NCBI RefSeq assembly: GCF_040115645.1
Contig: NC_089561.1
Span: 3,596,001 to 3,660,000, forward strand
Direction of reading: 5' to 3'
Source: Euwallacea fornicatus
Lineage: Eukaryota; Arthropoda; Insecta; Coleoptera; Curculionidae
Length of the DNA: 64,000 nucleotides
Shown here: in pieces, positions 1 to 11,018 of the stretch
Position numbering within the stretch: the first letter of the stretch is position 1
Layout of the letters: every line of letters starts with the position of its first letter
Program-made: the position numbers and the translations under genes
The notes under the pieces: model-generated
The model's input: only the letters and a program-made list of their open reading frames with translations
Told to the model about the DNA's origin: nothing
The model's database searches: none

Positions 1-557
1 AATGTAATTAACTAAGTGGCTTCTTGTGGGCCTGGGCACACTAAACAAAATGATTAAATTCATTGAAAATTAGCCATTTGATTAAATTATCTCGGGACTT
101 CTCTTCGACAAGATGACAAATTTCCACGGGCGTTGTCTGCTCCCAACGCCTCTGACCTGTAACAAAAAACCGTCATTAGGGTGGTTACTGAATTTGTTGC
201 TAAATCATACTCCCTGAACGAAAACACTCCCAAATGGAAATTATATTTTATTCGTTGATCCGGGAAAAACTAAATATTAATCTCCGTTGATCTGGCAACA
301 ATATTACTGCAACTTGATATGCTTCATTCGAACGAAATAGTGCAAATTAAGTTCCAAACTTTAGTGGAAGAGGGGACACTGCGCTGCTAATAGTAGAACT
401 AGTAGTATCCCCAGTATGACGAGAATAAAATGAGAATTAATCTAACACTCCAAATAGCCATGCCACATGCATATGGTTCAAATGACGTAACCATTGAGAG
501 TCACCTTACGTAAAATGACAAGTCATATAAATTTAGCGTACTAAAAAAGAATAGAAA
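1..557. other. AT-rich stretch without a recognised gene
   Basis: No ORF with a recognisable motif and no inverted repeat was seen here. The stretch ends at the TA duplication (558-559) of the first transposon. Confidence 0.5.
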
Positions 558-1022
558 TACACTGCTGGCCAAAAGTTTGAGACCGTTTATAGAAACGTTA
601 AGTTATTCACAAACATATTAAATTTCCGAATTATAAACAAATTTCTGCATCATCTGCAAATTTTTTATTTTCTTCGGAACGTATAAACAATCAGTCGTCT
701 GCAGATTTTTTAAGATACGAGAGTTGTTTCGTTTTCCTATACATTTGAACTAGTGCCGATTGAGCACCAGAAAGGTACAGTCGTTTGTTCATAGTTATTA
801 CGTCCTCAATAAATATTATTTTGCTGTTTATTACATTGGCTAAACAGTACGTTTGTTTAAATAATCGGAAATAAGAGATTTGGTATTAATTAACTCTTGT
901 GTTTTTGTGTTATGGCCTTTCTTCGACTAACAATCGCAGTTGGTTTCAACTTGTGGCTTTTGCAGCGATGAATTTTTTGAAAATGGGGAAAGTGCACGAA
1001 ATTAACACTGATACGCGATATA

Positions 1023-1634
1023 CGAGGTGAGTCGGGAGGATCGTGCCAAACTTCAGGAGCGTGTTGTACATGAAAAATAAATGTAAAAAAACTCAAATGT
1101 TACCCGATTTTCGTTTGTTTACAAGTTATAGCGTAAATAAAATTAAAACATAAAATTTATAAATTTCATAAGAAATTCCATAAATTAACGTTTGGATATC
1201 ATAGTAAATGTTCAAAAATATTGCCATTAACTTCTAAACATTTTCGGCTTCGTCTATGAAGAGCATTCGTTGCGCTCCTGATTGTTTCATGTCTTTCTTT
1301 AATAGCAGCTGCAGCATTTCTAATGCGTTGAATTAGTGCATCTTGAGTGTCCACTTTTACTCTGTACACTTCAGTTTTAAACCAACCCCACAAACAATAG
1401 TCTACTAGTGTGAGGTCTGGAGACCTTGGAGGCCACCGAATAGGGCCACCACGACCAATCCAACGTCCAGGAAACGTTTCGTCTAAATGTTGCTTAATCT
1501 TTATGTTTTAATTTTATTTACGCTATAACTTGTAAACAACCGAAAATCGGATAACAACATTTGAGTTTTTTTACATTTATTTTTCATGTACAACACGCTC
1601 CTGAAGTTTGGCACGATCCTCCCGACTCACCCTG
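1023..1634 (-). mobile_element. Internally deleted DD41D element nested in the Tc1-like element
   Basis: The left end starts CGAGGTGAGTCGGGAGGATC and the right end, read backwards from 1634, starts CAGGGTGAGTCGGGAGGATC. The two repeats match over roughly 130 bp (1023-1153 and 1504-1634). Each end is flanked by TA (1021-1022, 1635-1636). Between the repeats only the last roughly 100 codons of a transposase remain, so this is a deletion derivative that could move only in trans. It lies inside the N-terminal coding region of the host element and is therefore younger than it. Confidence 0.87.
1199..1500 (-). pseudogene. C-terminal fragment of a DD41D transposase
   Basis: Read on the minus strand, the fragment begins near HLDETFPGRWIGRGGPIRWP and continues through SPDLTLVDYCLWGWFK to a C-terminus ending CLEVNGNIFEHLL and a stop. 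These blocks are hallmarks of the insect Tc1/mariner transposases that carry an N-terminal DUF4817-like domain and a DDD triad. The third catalytic D (in LVDY) is present. The region with the first two D residues is deleted; the coding sequence stops abruptly near 1500, where it abuts the terminal repeat. The remaining frame has no stop. Confidence 0.83.
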
Positions 1635-2809
1635 TATAATGAAGGTAAATCCGAACGTGTGATTGGGTCTCAACTTAAATTATTAGAAAACTTGTATTCA
1701 TTCCGCAATTGTCCGATACAGAGAAACTGGCAGTAATCGAGATCGCCCACGTTCAGGAAGACCAAAAACTACTACATCTGGTGAAGATAAATTCATAGTT
1801 GTTACCAGTGAACGGAATAGGCGTCTAACAGCACCAGAAATTCGCGTCGAGGTAAACAAATATTGACCCAAACCGATATCACTAACTACAGTGAAAAGGC
1901 GATTGCAGAAAGGCAATTTGTTTGGTCGCATTGCTATCCGAAAACCTTTATTGAGGTCTCAAAACGAAAAGAAACGGCTGCAGTGGGCCCTTACCCATAG
2001 AAATTGGTCGGAAGACGATTTTAAAAAAGTTCTTTGGAGTGACGAATCGAAGTTCGAATTATTTGGATCCAAAAGGAGAGTTTATGTTCGACGTGGTGCC
2101 GAAGAAAAGATGATGCCAGATTGTGTAGTACCGACCGTAAAGCACGGCGGTGGTTCCGTTATTGTTGTATGGGGTTGTTTTTCGGGCAATGGAATCGGTG
2201 AACTAATAAAAATCGAAGGAATCATGAAAAAGGACCAGTACAAAGTGATCTTAGAACCAAACGCCATTCCTTCGGGGTTAAAATTGATTGGCAATGGTTT
2301 CATTTGTCAACAAGATAATGATCCCAAACATAGTTCGAAATTATGCAGAAGTTATTTGGAACAAAAGGAGACCGAAAGAGTGTTGAAAAATATGGTTTGG
2401 CCACTTCAGAGTCCAGACCTTAATCCTATCGAGCTTTCGTGGGAGGAGCTAGATAGAAAGGTTCGGGAACGATGTCCCTCATCGCTTGAAGACATGTGGA
2501 GAGCCTTACAGCAAAACTGGAACGATATTTCACAAGAGACCATTGATAAATTAATTGCTCGGATGCCTAGACTTGTCAAAAAAGTAATCAAATGTAAAGG
2601 AAGATTTTTTGATGAAAAATCAGTTTGAATAAAATTTGTGAATTTGTTTTTACTTTTTAAAATTTAATGTTTATGTTTACCTCCTAGATTTGTTAGACTT
2701 TATAATACATGTTGATTTAACTTTGTGCTTCACATAACTTTGAAATGTTTAGTTGTCTTTCATTTTCCATTTTAATCTAGGTGGTCTGAAACTTTTGGCC
2801 AGCAGTGTA

Positions 2810-5080
2810 TATTTGAATGTCTGAGCCCAACCGAATTTTTGTTCATCAACTTTGGCGGTAAAAATTTGTTCTTTCGAGAACTATCGGCGTTGTTATTGTT
2901 AATGTTGTTGTAATACCCAAGTTCTTGAACAGTCGGTGCAAAGAGCTTGTAGTGTCCCTGCTACACATTAATTTTGAAAAGATGCGACATCACTGCCGAT
3001 ATAAAGCCTGTGGCGTGCTAAAGAGTTTCGTGATTTGAACTATACATGCGTTAATTCGGGTTAGTTTAAAAATTTCTTTACACATTTTTAATATTTTTTC
3101 CATTAAAAAGTGCGTGAAAATTCGCGAAAATTCCTGCTTAAACGTAAACCGAAGAGTCAACGTCAACACAAATATCCATTAAAAATTCGTACGCTACAGA
3201 AAAGCCTGACAACACTTCCAGGCAATCACTCGGGCCTAATTAAATCACTCCCATTCAGATTAGCGAAAATCCACGATTTCTCAAAAGTTCTTTTTGAATT
3301 TCTCCTCAAGATTTTTGCTAAAATTGTAATACTCTAGAAGGACCGTTCTAACGAGAGAAGCATGTTTTGATGGTTTTCAGGCAGGATGTCACACTTGTAA
3401 ATCCTGAGAATATTCCAACCAGGCAAGAAATAATAAATAATCCTGTATATAAAGAATGTTGGTTCCCAATACACTTTCTCTTTTAAATATATCCCTAACT
3501 AAGTTGCCACTATAACCGCAAAGTCACAACATCCAAATGGACTGCAGATAATTACGGATAAATTACTGTTCAATATCAGGTAATTCATAACCAGCTAATC
3601 TGAACAGTTTAAGCATTAGTCACGAGCATAATCTCAGCATAACTAATTGGCCCATGATGGCTTTCATTGCGGTTGGTGTTTATCTCAGACCTTATCTCTG
3701 GGAGGGTCTATTTTATTAACGGTGTCTCATTTATTTGGATTATGTTTATTAATGGAGAAATAAATGCACATATCCCTCAATACGTTCCAATACTTTAGAT
3801 TATGCCTCTGTAGTGGTGTTACTATATCGCAGAAGCATGGCGGCTTTAATTAGCATAAACACTGATTAAGCGATGTTAAAAATGCTTCCTTTTGCTTTGG
3901 AACTCGGTCATTCCAATAAATTAGAAAAACAACTGTTATTTTGGCATTCCATGAATATGTATTTGCTTGATTAGGGAATTTTTCTCAGTCCCTTCTTGTT
4001 TTAATTAAATTTTATGTCTAAGAATTCCAGCTTCGAGCAGAGACAGGACCCCCATGCTTACAACTAAGTCTTGACATTTTAATAAACACTTTCAGGAAAT
4101 AATAAAGCACCAATAAATGAAGTCTTATAAAGTGAGCTAACACAGTCATTGTTTGCCTTAGCTTCCGCTCTAATAACGTTTTACTTGAAGCAAGAAAACA
4201 GCATCTTGGAGGAAATTTCCTTCGTAATTTACTCATTTTATATCGCCTCAGAGGAAATTCTTCCATATTGGGCCTTGGAAGAAACATTTTGGTACTACCT
4301 GCAAATTCGTCTTTGGGAATTGATTGTGCGACTGGAGGTATCTGCGAAGTGGGAAATTATGGCCCCATTATTGGCTTCGGGCAATTGGACGATAAAATAA
4401 ATAACTTGGTAGGGTGCTAGATATAAAGGAAGCACTAAATTTCCCAGAATTTATCAATAACATACGGGAATTGCAAATGTGAGTAAATTAAGGACACTTA
4501 ATCCGAACAGGTGTATTATTCCGTTAAAGCAGCTCCATGATGGGACACAACAGCCAATTGCTCCCAAGGGCCTTTAATCCCATTCCGAAATAATTGTGTT
4601 ATGGTAATTCAGTTATATCTGACTTGAGGGCAGAAGCTTTGATGTTCCAGAACATCGAAACCGATTTCTCTAGTACGGATAACCTTAAGGACGTGTTACT
4701 TTTTAATGGAAACAAGGCCTCTGAAATACGATAATAATTTAAATTAGAATGATATCGGTACAATTAGCAGGCATGTTTCCTTTGTATTTAAGTTGTGATA
4801 CTGATCTACTCGAAACAAATGTTAATTTCGTTAAACCCTTTTTAAAGCGTTTTACCCTTTCCAACGTTATTTATCTGATTTGGAAGTCATTTATTATGGA
4901 AGTAACCCTTTATCCAAAGTTCATTAGGGTCGTAATGTCTGTCCAATAACGAAAGTAAGAGCGATCACAATTAAACGTGGAATTATATTTTTTTATTTAC
5001 GGTGAAAGCTCTCGGTAATTAATTTAATTACTTCTCATGTTAAGTATACATACCCCACTCAAAATATGCGATGTCATGAC
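2810..5080. other. Non-coding stretch
   Basis: Only short ORFs without recognisable domains occur (for example 75 codons at 3110-3337 and 83 at 4149-4400). No inverted repeats or transposase motifs were seen. Confidence 0.45.
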
Positions 5081-5086
5081 AAACTA

Positions 5087-5775
5087 TTAATTATAAACAT
5101 CGATCTTACTCATTTTTTTAAGTATTCTTTTAGCATTTCGTTTCACTTTTCCAGCCCAATCCTCTTCAGATCGTTCTCGTTTGATATTTTGCGTTTCCCG
5201 AATTGGCAATCTAAATCATCCCGTAAATTCTCAATGCGGTTTAGTTTAGGTGATTGGGGTGGATAGCCAAATTGGCGACCAGTATGATGCTATAGCGATT
5301 CACTAACAATCCCACCGGTATGTTTAGGACGTTAAAAAATCCATTGGTGTTCTAAGCCCATTTTGCGAACCGAGGGGATCAAATCGCTTTTCAATATATT
5401 CAGATAACCAAAACGCACCATGGTGTTTTCAATAAGGACCGAATTCTCGACTTCAAATCCAGATATACTACCCCGTAACATCGCCGAATCACTGTGCTTC
5501 ACTGTTGAAATAATATTTACAGTTTTAATTCAATTTTTTTTTTCGCCAAACTTTTTGCTTACCTCCGTACTTAAATAAATTAAATTTACTCTTGCCACTA
5601 AAAACTGCAGTATGCCAAAACGTTTCATCTTTTTATAAATATTCTTTTGCAAACTGAGCCTTTTTCTTTCTGTTAATATCGCTAATCGACGGTTTTTTTC
5701 GTGAAATTCTGCTGTCAAAATCAACGTTTCGAAAACCAACTCCGACTTTTGTGGGACGCATATTTATTGCCGTGG
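5087..5775 (-). pseudogene. Decayed Tc1-like transposase, central and C-terminal part
   Basis: The minus strand from 5775 downward reads as a damaged Tc1-like transposase. Recognisable blocks are SRISRKKPSISDINRKKK, FAKEYL followed by a stop, then FWHTAVFSGKSKFNLFK, KVWRKK, and later YPPQSPKLNRIENL. The C-terminus ends MSKIDVYN and TAA at 5087-5089. The first catalytic D appears as G (FSGKSKF for FSDESKF), and D in SPDLN has become K, although the final E in RIENL survives. Several stops and frameshifts occur around 5300-5520. The layout resembles the transposases at 8076, 11780 and 46024, so it is probably an old member of the same Tc1-like branch. Its 5' end is cut off where the mariner end starts at 5778. 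No terminal repeats were found. Confidence 0.72.
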
Positions 5776-5777
5776 TA

Positions 5778-6250
5778 CGAGGACAGTCCAAAAAGTACCC
5801 AGCTAAACGCTCAAAGAAAAAAAAATAGAAAATATTACGTCATTCTCAAAATAGTCTCAGTCTAGTCGCGAACTCAGCATTATTGCCAAACCTTTTTTCG
5901 CCAAGCTCTTTTTTCAAGTTTGAAAATAGAAAATTCTCTGAAGGAGCTAAATCTGGCAAATGGGATGGCTGAGGAAAAAGTCGCACACCAAGTTGATTGA
6001 TTTGGGCCATCGCGATGACGGGGGTGTAGACTGATGCGTTGTCTTGATGAAACAACACGTTCTTGTTCGCCAAATTCGGTCGTTTTTTAGAAATTTCTTC
6101 GCTCAAAGGCTCCAATAAATACATACAGTAATCTTCGTCTATTGTTTTTCCTTTAAGGAGATAGTCAATCAAAATTATCACACGTGCGTCCCAAAAAACT
6201 GACGTCATCACCTCGCCATTTGGTCGTAAATTAGTACCAAGTTCCAAACA
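5778..6250 (-). mobile_element. 5'-truncated irritans-type mariner remnant
   Basis: One terminal sequence, CGAGGACAGTCCAAAAAGTA, starts at 5778 after a TA at 5776-5777. It is followed by the C-terminal part of a mariner transposase on the minus strand. No matching inverted repeat was seen beyond 6250, and the N-terminal half of the transposase is missing. It directly abuts the Tc1-like remnant at 5087-5775 and probably inserted into it. Confidence 0.7.
5846..6247 (-). pseudogene. Mariner (irritans-like) transposase, C-terminal part
   Basis: The 133-codon open frame matches the second half of a mariner transposase. It contains SVFWDARVIILIDYL, a long linker ending KKRPNLANKNV, then LFHQDNA (second catalytic D) and LPDLAPSENFLFSNLKKEL. 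In mariners the last motif is normally SPDLAPSDYxLF, with the third catalytic D. Here that D is E, exactly 34 residues after the second D, and Y is N. The first catalytic D (TGDExW) and the whole DNA-binding domain are absent. The resemblance to KGKTI and KKRP blocks points to the irritans subfamily. This is a dead fragment, despite the open frame. Confidence 0.8.
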
Positions 6251-7717
6251 GAATATTAAAACAAAGATTAGTGAATCTCCTTTCTTTATAAATAGTAACT
6301 ATAGTTTTTTTCCCAAAAATTGCGTTTTATTTTATTTTTCAGAGATTTAATTATTAAAGCCGATAGATTAATACAGTACGCTATTTTCCCATTTTATTTT
6401 TTGTATTTATAAAGTTATTTCAAAATCTGGTCCGAGTTTTTTATAATACCCCATATTTCAAGTTGCGCATGTATGCTGTATTGTATTCATGTACAAGAGA
6501 ACATGTTCAATGTATATCCATAGCAAAAAAATAATATGGAATCCTTTTAAAAGGGCTTGCCATGTGTGAAGCACCAAAATAGTGCCAATACTGGCATTGT
6601 TAAAAGTTGCAGGATTAATACATCGTTTATTCAAAATCGTGTTAAGGCAAATTACAAAAACATATCGAAGATTAAACATGGCATAGAGTTTTTTCCGGAT
6701 TACACAAGAAAAAAGTCATTGTTTTTTTCCAACATCTAAAGCCGCAGGTGATTTCCTTAGTTAACATCAAATAAATACATTTAAATGGAGCATATAGGAC
6801 GAAGCGAAAGTAATAGAACATTTATTTCTAATAAAAGGTCGACTGAAGTAGTGCTTACGGATTTTAAGTGTTTTCTTACCTTAAACGTACCCTACGAGTA
6901 CTTGCTAAACATGAGAATTTGGCATTCTCGATCGAATAAAAGAATTACTTGATGCAAGTCGAAGCTTTATTTGAATACGATATTTGCATAAGATAAATGT
7001 AGACAAAACTAAAGCGACGAAATTGACTTTTTCGATTGAAGAAAATATTTCACCTTGCAGAAGAATTAAAAGTGCTCAGCATGGTAAGCTAATGCTTAAG
7101 CCCAGCATTTTTTTGCAATAAAAATATCCCAGCAGATGTGCCTAAACATTTTACAAGGGGTTAAAGGAAGTCGCAGACGACCAGAAAGCGAGCAAAACGT
7201 AAAGAAATAGCATCATTACACAATGATTGTAAATTAAAAACATTTACAGCATTCAATTATCGTCTTATTGGGACTCACGGGCCTCTTCTCAGCGTTTAAT
7301 AATATTCCATTTAATTTGGGTACCACTAGATGTTCCAAGATAAAAATATTGTGCGGCTTGCTCTCATATTACATATGTATGAAATGCTTAATTGATTAAA
7401 TGTTATTGTATATTCTGTGTACAGATTGCCTGATGGAAATGTCGAAGCATTTATAGATGATTTGGATGCGATGTTCCAAGATAAAATGAGCGTACATGGG
7501 TTGGACGTTCACGGAAAACGTTGACGCATTTTTGAAAAACTATGAAGATAATCGGTTTTTTCGATCGACTTCGGATATTTTTACCACGATGCATTTCCGT
7601 TTCTACATACCAAAATTAATAGTAAAACCGATGTATTAAACCAGAAGCCCTGTATCTTATTACATCCATGGAGTCGCTGTATCATTGTTATCATTTCCGC
7701 TCAATAATTTCCATAGC
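6251..7717. other. Stretch with one coding-like patch, otherwise featureless
   Basis: No transposase motif or inverted repeat was recognised. ORFs at 6458-6739 are short and AT-driven. A coding-like patch at 7426-7639 is listed separately. Confidence 0.4.
7426..7639 (+). other. Coding-like patch of unknown origin
   Basis: Directly after a sequence resembling a splice acceptor (a pyrimidine-rich run ending TGTGTACAG at 7424), one frame reads LPDGNVEAFIDDLDAMFQDK and stays open to a TGA at 7522. A second frame overlaps it and reads ENVDAFLKNYEDNRFF from 7514, staying open to a TAA at 7637. The amino acid composition looks protein-like, and joining the two frames would need one frameshift. I do not recognise the family. 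It could be a decayed exon, a captured gene fragment, or chance. Confidence 0.22.
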
Positions 7718-8075
7718 TACACTGCCCCAAAAAAATCTGTGAACACTCCGGCTGAAAGTCTTTAATTGTGGTGCAAATCAGTGAAATATTTTTTTTTTCA
7801 AAAAGCATAATGCATTTTGGAAACTACAAATAATACGCTACATTTTAACGTTTATACATAATTTTATTATAAAGATTAAACTGAAAAAATAGACATATTA
7901 ATACGTAAACGCAAGCGGCACCGCCAAAAAAGTTTTTGAACACTTCCTATCTAAGAAAAATAAACAAATTTTGAACCTGAAAAAATAGTTTTACTATTAT
8001 TAAGTATTTTGCCATTCTTAGTTCAAGTCAAAACGTGATAAGATTCGTAGTAGTTTGAAGCGATTATAAAGAAAA

Positions 8076-8483
8076 ATGGATGTTCCAAAAGCAGTTCGTG
8101 AACTTATTGTAAGGCTTTCTTCGGAAAGAAAATCATATCGTGAAATTAGTAAAATTGTGGATAAGAATCCTTCGACAGTTTTTTACATTATCCGAAGGTA
8201 TAAAGATCTCGGTCAGGTATCAAATAGACCTCGTTCCGAAAGACCAAGTAAGCTTAACAATATTCACAAACGTGCAATTCTAAAAACTGTTCGTGATAAA
8301 CCCAGTACAAGTGCCGGACAAATCGCCAATAACTTATTAATTGATTATAATGTGAGTGTTACTCCTCAAACTGTCCGAAACACGTTACATTCAAGTGAAT
8401 ATTATGGCCGTGTTGCTCGCAAGAAAAAATACATAAGCAAAATTAATCGACAGCGTCGAATGGACATTGCAAAAGAACATGTA
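8076..8483 (+). pseudogene. Tc1-like transposase, N-terminal half
   Basis: The frame opens with MDVPKAVRELIVRL, followed by two helix-turn-helix units. The first has YREISKIVDKNPSTVFYIIRR, and the second lies around ILKTVRDKPSTSAGQIANNL and VSVTPQTVRNTL. The linker SNRPRSERPSKLN replaces the usual GRPRK motif between them. This is the paired-like DNA-binding domain that recognises the TIR. The frame then reaches KKKYISKINRQRRMDIAKEHV, just before the catalytic domain, where the element at 8484 is inserted. Codons after 8483 belong to the insertion. No stop or frameshift occurs before the insertion. After it, at 11315, the sequence resumes for about 20 bp with CQKIF-like codons and is then lost. 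Confidence 0.8.
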
Positions 8484-8706
8484 CAGTATCAGTCAAAAGT
8501 AAAGCAACAAATTAAATTATATCGATATCCTTAAAAGAGGTTAAACGGTTCTCAAAATTTTATTACTAAGTTGAACGAATATTATTAACCAATAATAATA
8601 ATCAACAAAATAAAAAAAAAAGTAAGAGTTCTAGTTTAAATTATAAAATATTTCTTACAAAGGTTTCAAAAGTAGAGCAACATATAACTGAATGCATTTA
8701 TATTTA

Positions 8707-9995
8707 TTAGGTGTACACCTATGACTCCGCGTTTTTATTTCTAGTTCTATTTTCTTTGAAAAAATATTTTTTTATTTAAGGAATTTTATTTCATTTTTCG
8801 CTCCGTATTACCAGCTTTCTATTTATATATGATAATTGCTATATGACCTTTTAAAAATTTGCAATTAAGGTTTAAATATAATATGTCCAATTTTGTGCCG
8901 AATAAACATCATTTGCGGGAAGCTTTGCTCTTCCTTTTCCATCTTAAGAAAAACGCCACTGCCCCTCACCAAATGCTCGTTGAGGCTTATGGCAATGATG
9001 CTGCATCTATAAGAACTTGCCAACAATAGTTTCAGCGCTTCAAATCAGGTGATTTCGACCTCAACGACAAGGAGCATGGTAAGCCATCGAAAAAATTTGA
9101 AGATGAAGAACTGCAGGCTTTGTTGGACGAAGACGACGCAAACGCAAGAACAGCTCGCATCTTCCCTTAACGTCAAGCAGAAAACGCTTTCGGTTCGTCT
9201 TCACGCTATGGGAAAAATTCAAAAGGAAGAAAAATGGATGCCTTATGAATTGACGGAAAGGAACAAAGAGCAACGAAAAACGACGTGTGAGATCTTGCTT
9301 GAACGTTCTTAAAGAAAGTCTTTTCTACATCGTATCGTGACCGGAGATGAAAAATGGCTTTACTTCGACAATCCAAGGAGGAAAAAATCATGGGTGAGCC
9401 CGGGTAAGCCAACAACTTCGACCGCAAAGCCAAATATCCACGGGAAGAAGGTATTGCTCTGCATTTAGTGGGACCAGCGCAGCATACTGTATTACGAGCT
9501 TCTCCAACCTGGCGAAACAGTCACTGCCAATCGTTACTTCCAACGACTAGTGCAGTTGCGTAATCAATTCGCAGTAAAGAGGCCAGAATGGGCGGATCGA
9601 CACGACAAAGTCATACTGCTTCATGACAACGCAACGCCTCATGTCGCTCAACCAGTCAAGAACACCTTGAAGGATTTCAAATGGGAAGTCTTACCGCACC
9701 CGCCACACTCGCCAGATATCGCCCCGTCGGATTATCACCTTTTCCGTTCAATGGCTCACGGTTTAGCAGAGCGGCGCTTCCAGAATCGCCAAAAACTCCA
9801 AGAATGGCTTGATGAATGGATCGCTCCAAAACCGACGAATTTTTTTTACAATGGAATCCATAAACTGCCTAATCTCTGGGAAAATGTTGTCATTAACGAT
9901 GGAAATTATTTTTAATAAACATTGTTAATAAATTTATACAGTTTCAAGCAGTTGAAAATGCGTAACAAAACGCGGAGTCATAGGTATACACCTAA
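8707..9995 (+). mobile_element. Mellifera-type mariner, complete ends
   Basis: The ends start TTAGGTGTACACCTATGACT on the left and TTAGGTGTATACCTATGACT read backwards from 9995. TA flanks both (8705-8706, 9996-9997). The length of 1289 bp fits a full-length mariner. It sits inside the 3' part of the Tc1 element at 8484-11312, so it is the youngest layer of this three-level nest. It carries one transposase gene, which is broken. Confidence 0.92.
8883..9915 (+). pseudogene. Mariner transposase (mellifera subfamily), broken
   Basis: It starts MSNFVPNKHHLREALLFLF at 8883 and has full family length, about 344 codons. Visible motifs are the HTH region with CQQ-stop-FQRFKSGDF, KKFEDEELQALLDEDD, then RIVTGDEKWLYFDNP (first D), LLHDNATPHVA (second D) and HSPDIAPSDYHLF (third D, 34 residues on). 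It ends VINDGNYF. Breaks are TAG at 9027-9029 and at 9466-9468, both where the family has tryptophan (TGG). There is also TAA at 9310-9312, where lysine is usual, and a 1-bp loss near 9136-9141. All three catalytic D residues survive, so decay is recent or unselected. It can supply no working protein. Confidence 0.92.
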
Positions 9996-10005
9996 TAGAT
10001 TATAT

Positions 10006-11018
10006 TTAATATTTTGTAGCATACCCTTTATTTTTTATCACTTCAGCACATCTACGACTCATAGATTCCAATAATGTCGTAAGGGTTGATTCTAGTATGG
10101 AATTCCAAACTCGAACAATGACGTCAAAGTGCTGGTCGCAATTTTGATATTTTTGTGGGTTTTTCTGTCTTACTTTCCGGTCAATGATTTCCCAGAGATT
10201 CTCGATGGGGTTTAAATCTGGGCTCTGGGCAGGCCATTTCATTACACGAATGCTACGGTCTGCAAAAAAATGTTTTATTACCTTAGCAATATGCTTAGGG
10301 TCGTTGTCGTGTTGAAATTCCCACGACAATGGCAAATTTTCTTTAGCGAATGGCACCATCATGTCTCTTATGATATGTAAATGTTGAAATCGGTCCATTA
10401 TCCCATCAATTTTAATCAATGGACCCACTCCAGTTCCCGAAAAACATCCCCACACCATCGCATTTCCTCCTCCATGTTTTATGGTGGCACGAGTGTATTT
10501 CGGATCAAACTTCTTGTTAACAGGACGACGTACCCAGCAAATAGCATCACTTGAATGCAAGTTGAACTTGCTTTCATCCGAAAAAAGCACTGTTTTCCAT
10601 TTTGCCACTGTCCAATTAATATGCTCTTCAGCGAATTTCAGTCGGAGTCGTCTATTTTTCGCAGAAATAAATGGTTTTTTGGCCGGTTTTCTTCCAAATA
10701 GTTTGCTTTCTGTTAGACGTCTTCGAACAGTACTAACAGAAACATCATCAAGCTCCAACTTTTTTTTATATCCATTGCAGAACGAAACTGATCTTCCCGG
10801 AACGCACTTTCAATTTTTTGGTCCATTCTTTGGCTGATTTTTCTTGGCCGTTCAGATTTTGCTTTATTCACAACAGTTCCTCGACTTGAAAAATGTTTGA
10901 TTGTACGAGAGACAATGCTTCGATTCAGTTGCAATTGGTTTGCAATAGTTATTTGTTTTATTACCGACTGCCACTTAGAAATAATCAAATTTCGGATATC
11001 TACTGACAAAAACTGCAA
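10006..11018 (-). pseudogene. Tc1 transposase (DD34E), a single frameshift
   Basis: The minus-strand frame starts MQFLSVDIRNLIISKWQ at 11018 and covers two HTH units with NRSIVSRTIKHF and SERPRKIS between them. It shifts frame in a run of eight A residues around 10760-10768, then continues open to the stop at 10006. After the shift it reads VSVSTVRRRLTESKLFGRKP, LFSDESKFNL (first D), KHGGGNAMVWGCFSGTGVGP, FQHDNDPKH (second D) and SPDLNPIENLW (E, 34 residues after the second D), ending NKGYATKY. Catalytic residues are all present and the length of about 335 codons is normal. Apart from one homopolymer slip this is the best preserved transposase in the window. A sequencing error in the homopolymer would make it intact. 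Confidence 0.9.

Larger units (their letters stand above)
968..2628 (+). pseudogene. Tc1-like DD38E transposase, broken
   Basis: This is a cut-and-paste transposase of the Tc1/mariner superfamily, acting in the nucleus on its own TIRs. The putative start is the ATG at 968. The N-terminal part is split by the 612-bp insertion and is frameshifted after it. From about 1720 the reading is continuous to the stop at 2626-2628, except for an in-frame TGA at 1864-1866. Visible motifs are RYRETGSNRDRPRSGRPK (HTH-to-linker region), WSDESKF (first catalytic D), KHGGGSVIVVWGCFSGNG, QQDNDPKH (second D) and SPDLNPIE (third residue E). Between the second D and the E there are 38 residues instead of the 34 usual for Tc1, matching the spacing described for the DD38E group. 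The C-terminal 245 codons from 1891 are open. Confidence 0.88.
560..2807 (+). mobile_element. Tc1-like transposon, DD38E spacing, interrupted
   Basis: The terminal inverted repeats start CACTGCTGGCCAAAAGTTTG at 560 and read the same, with small changes, backwards from 2807. A TA flanks each end (558-559, 2808-2809), the target duplication of Tc1/mariner elements. Removing the nested insertion at 1023-1634 leaves about 1.63 kb, a normal length for the superfamily. The transposase runs on the plus strand and is broken. Autonomous activity is therefore unlikely, although the ends look intact enough to be moved in trans by a related transposase. Confidence 0.9.
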
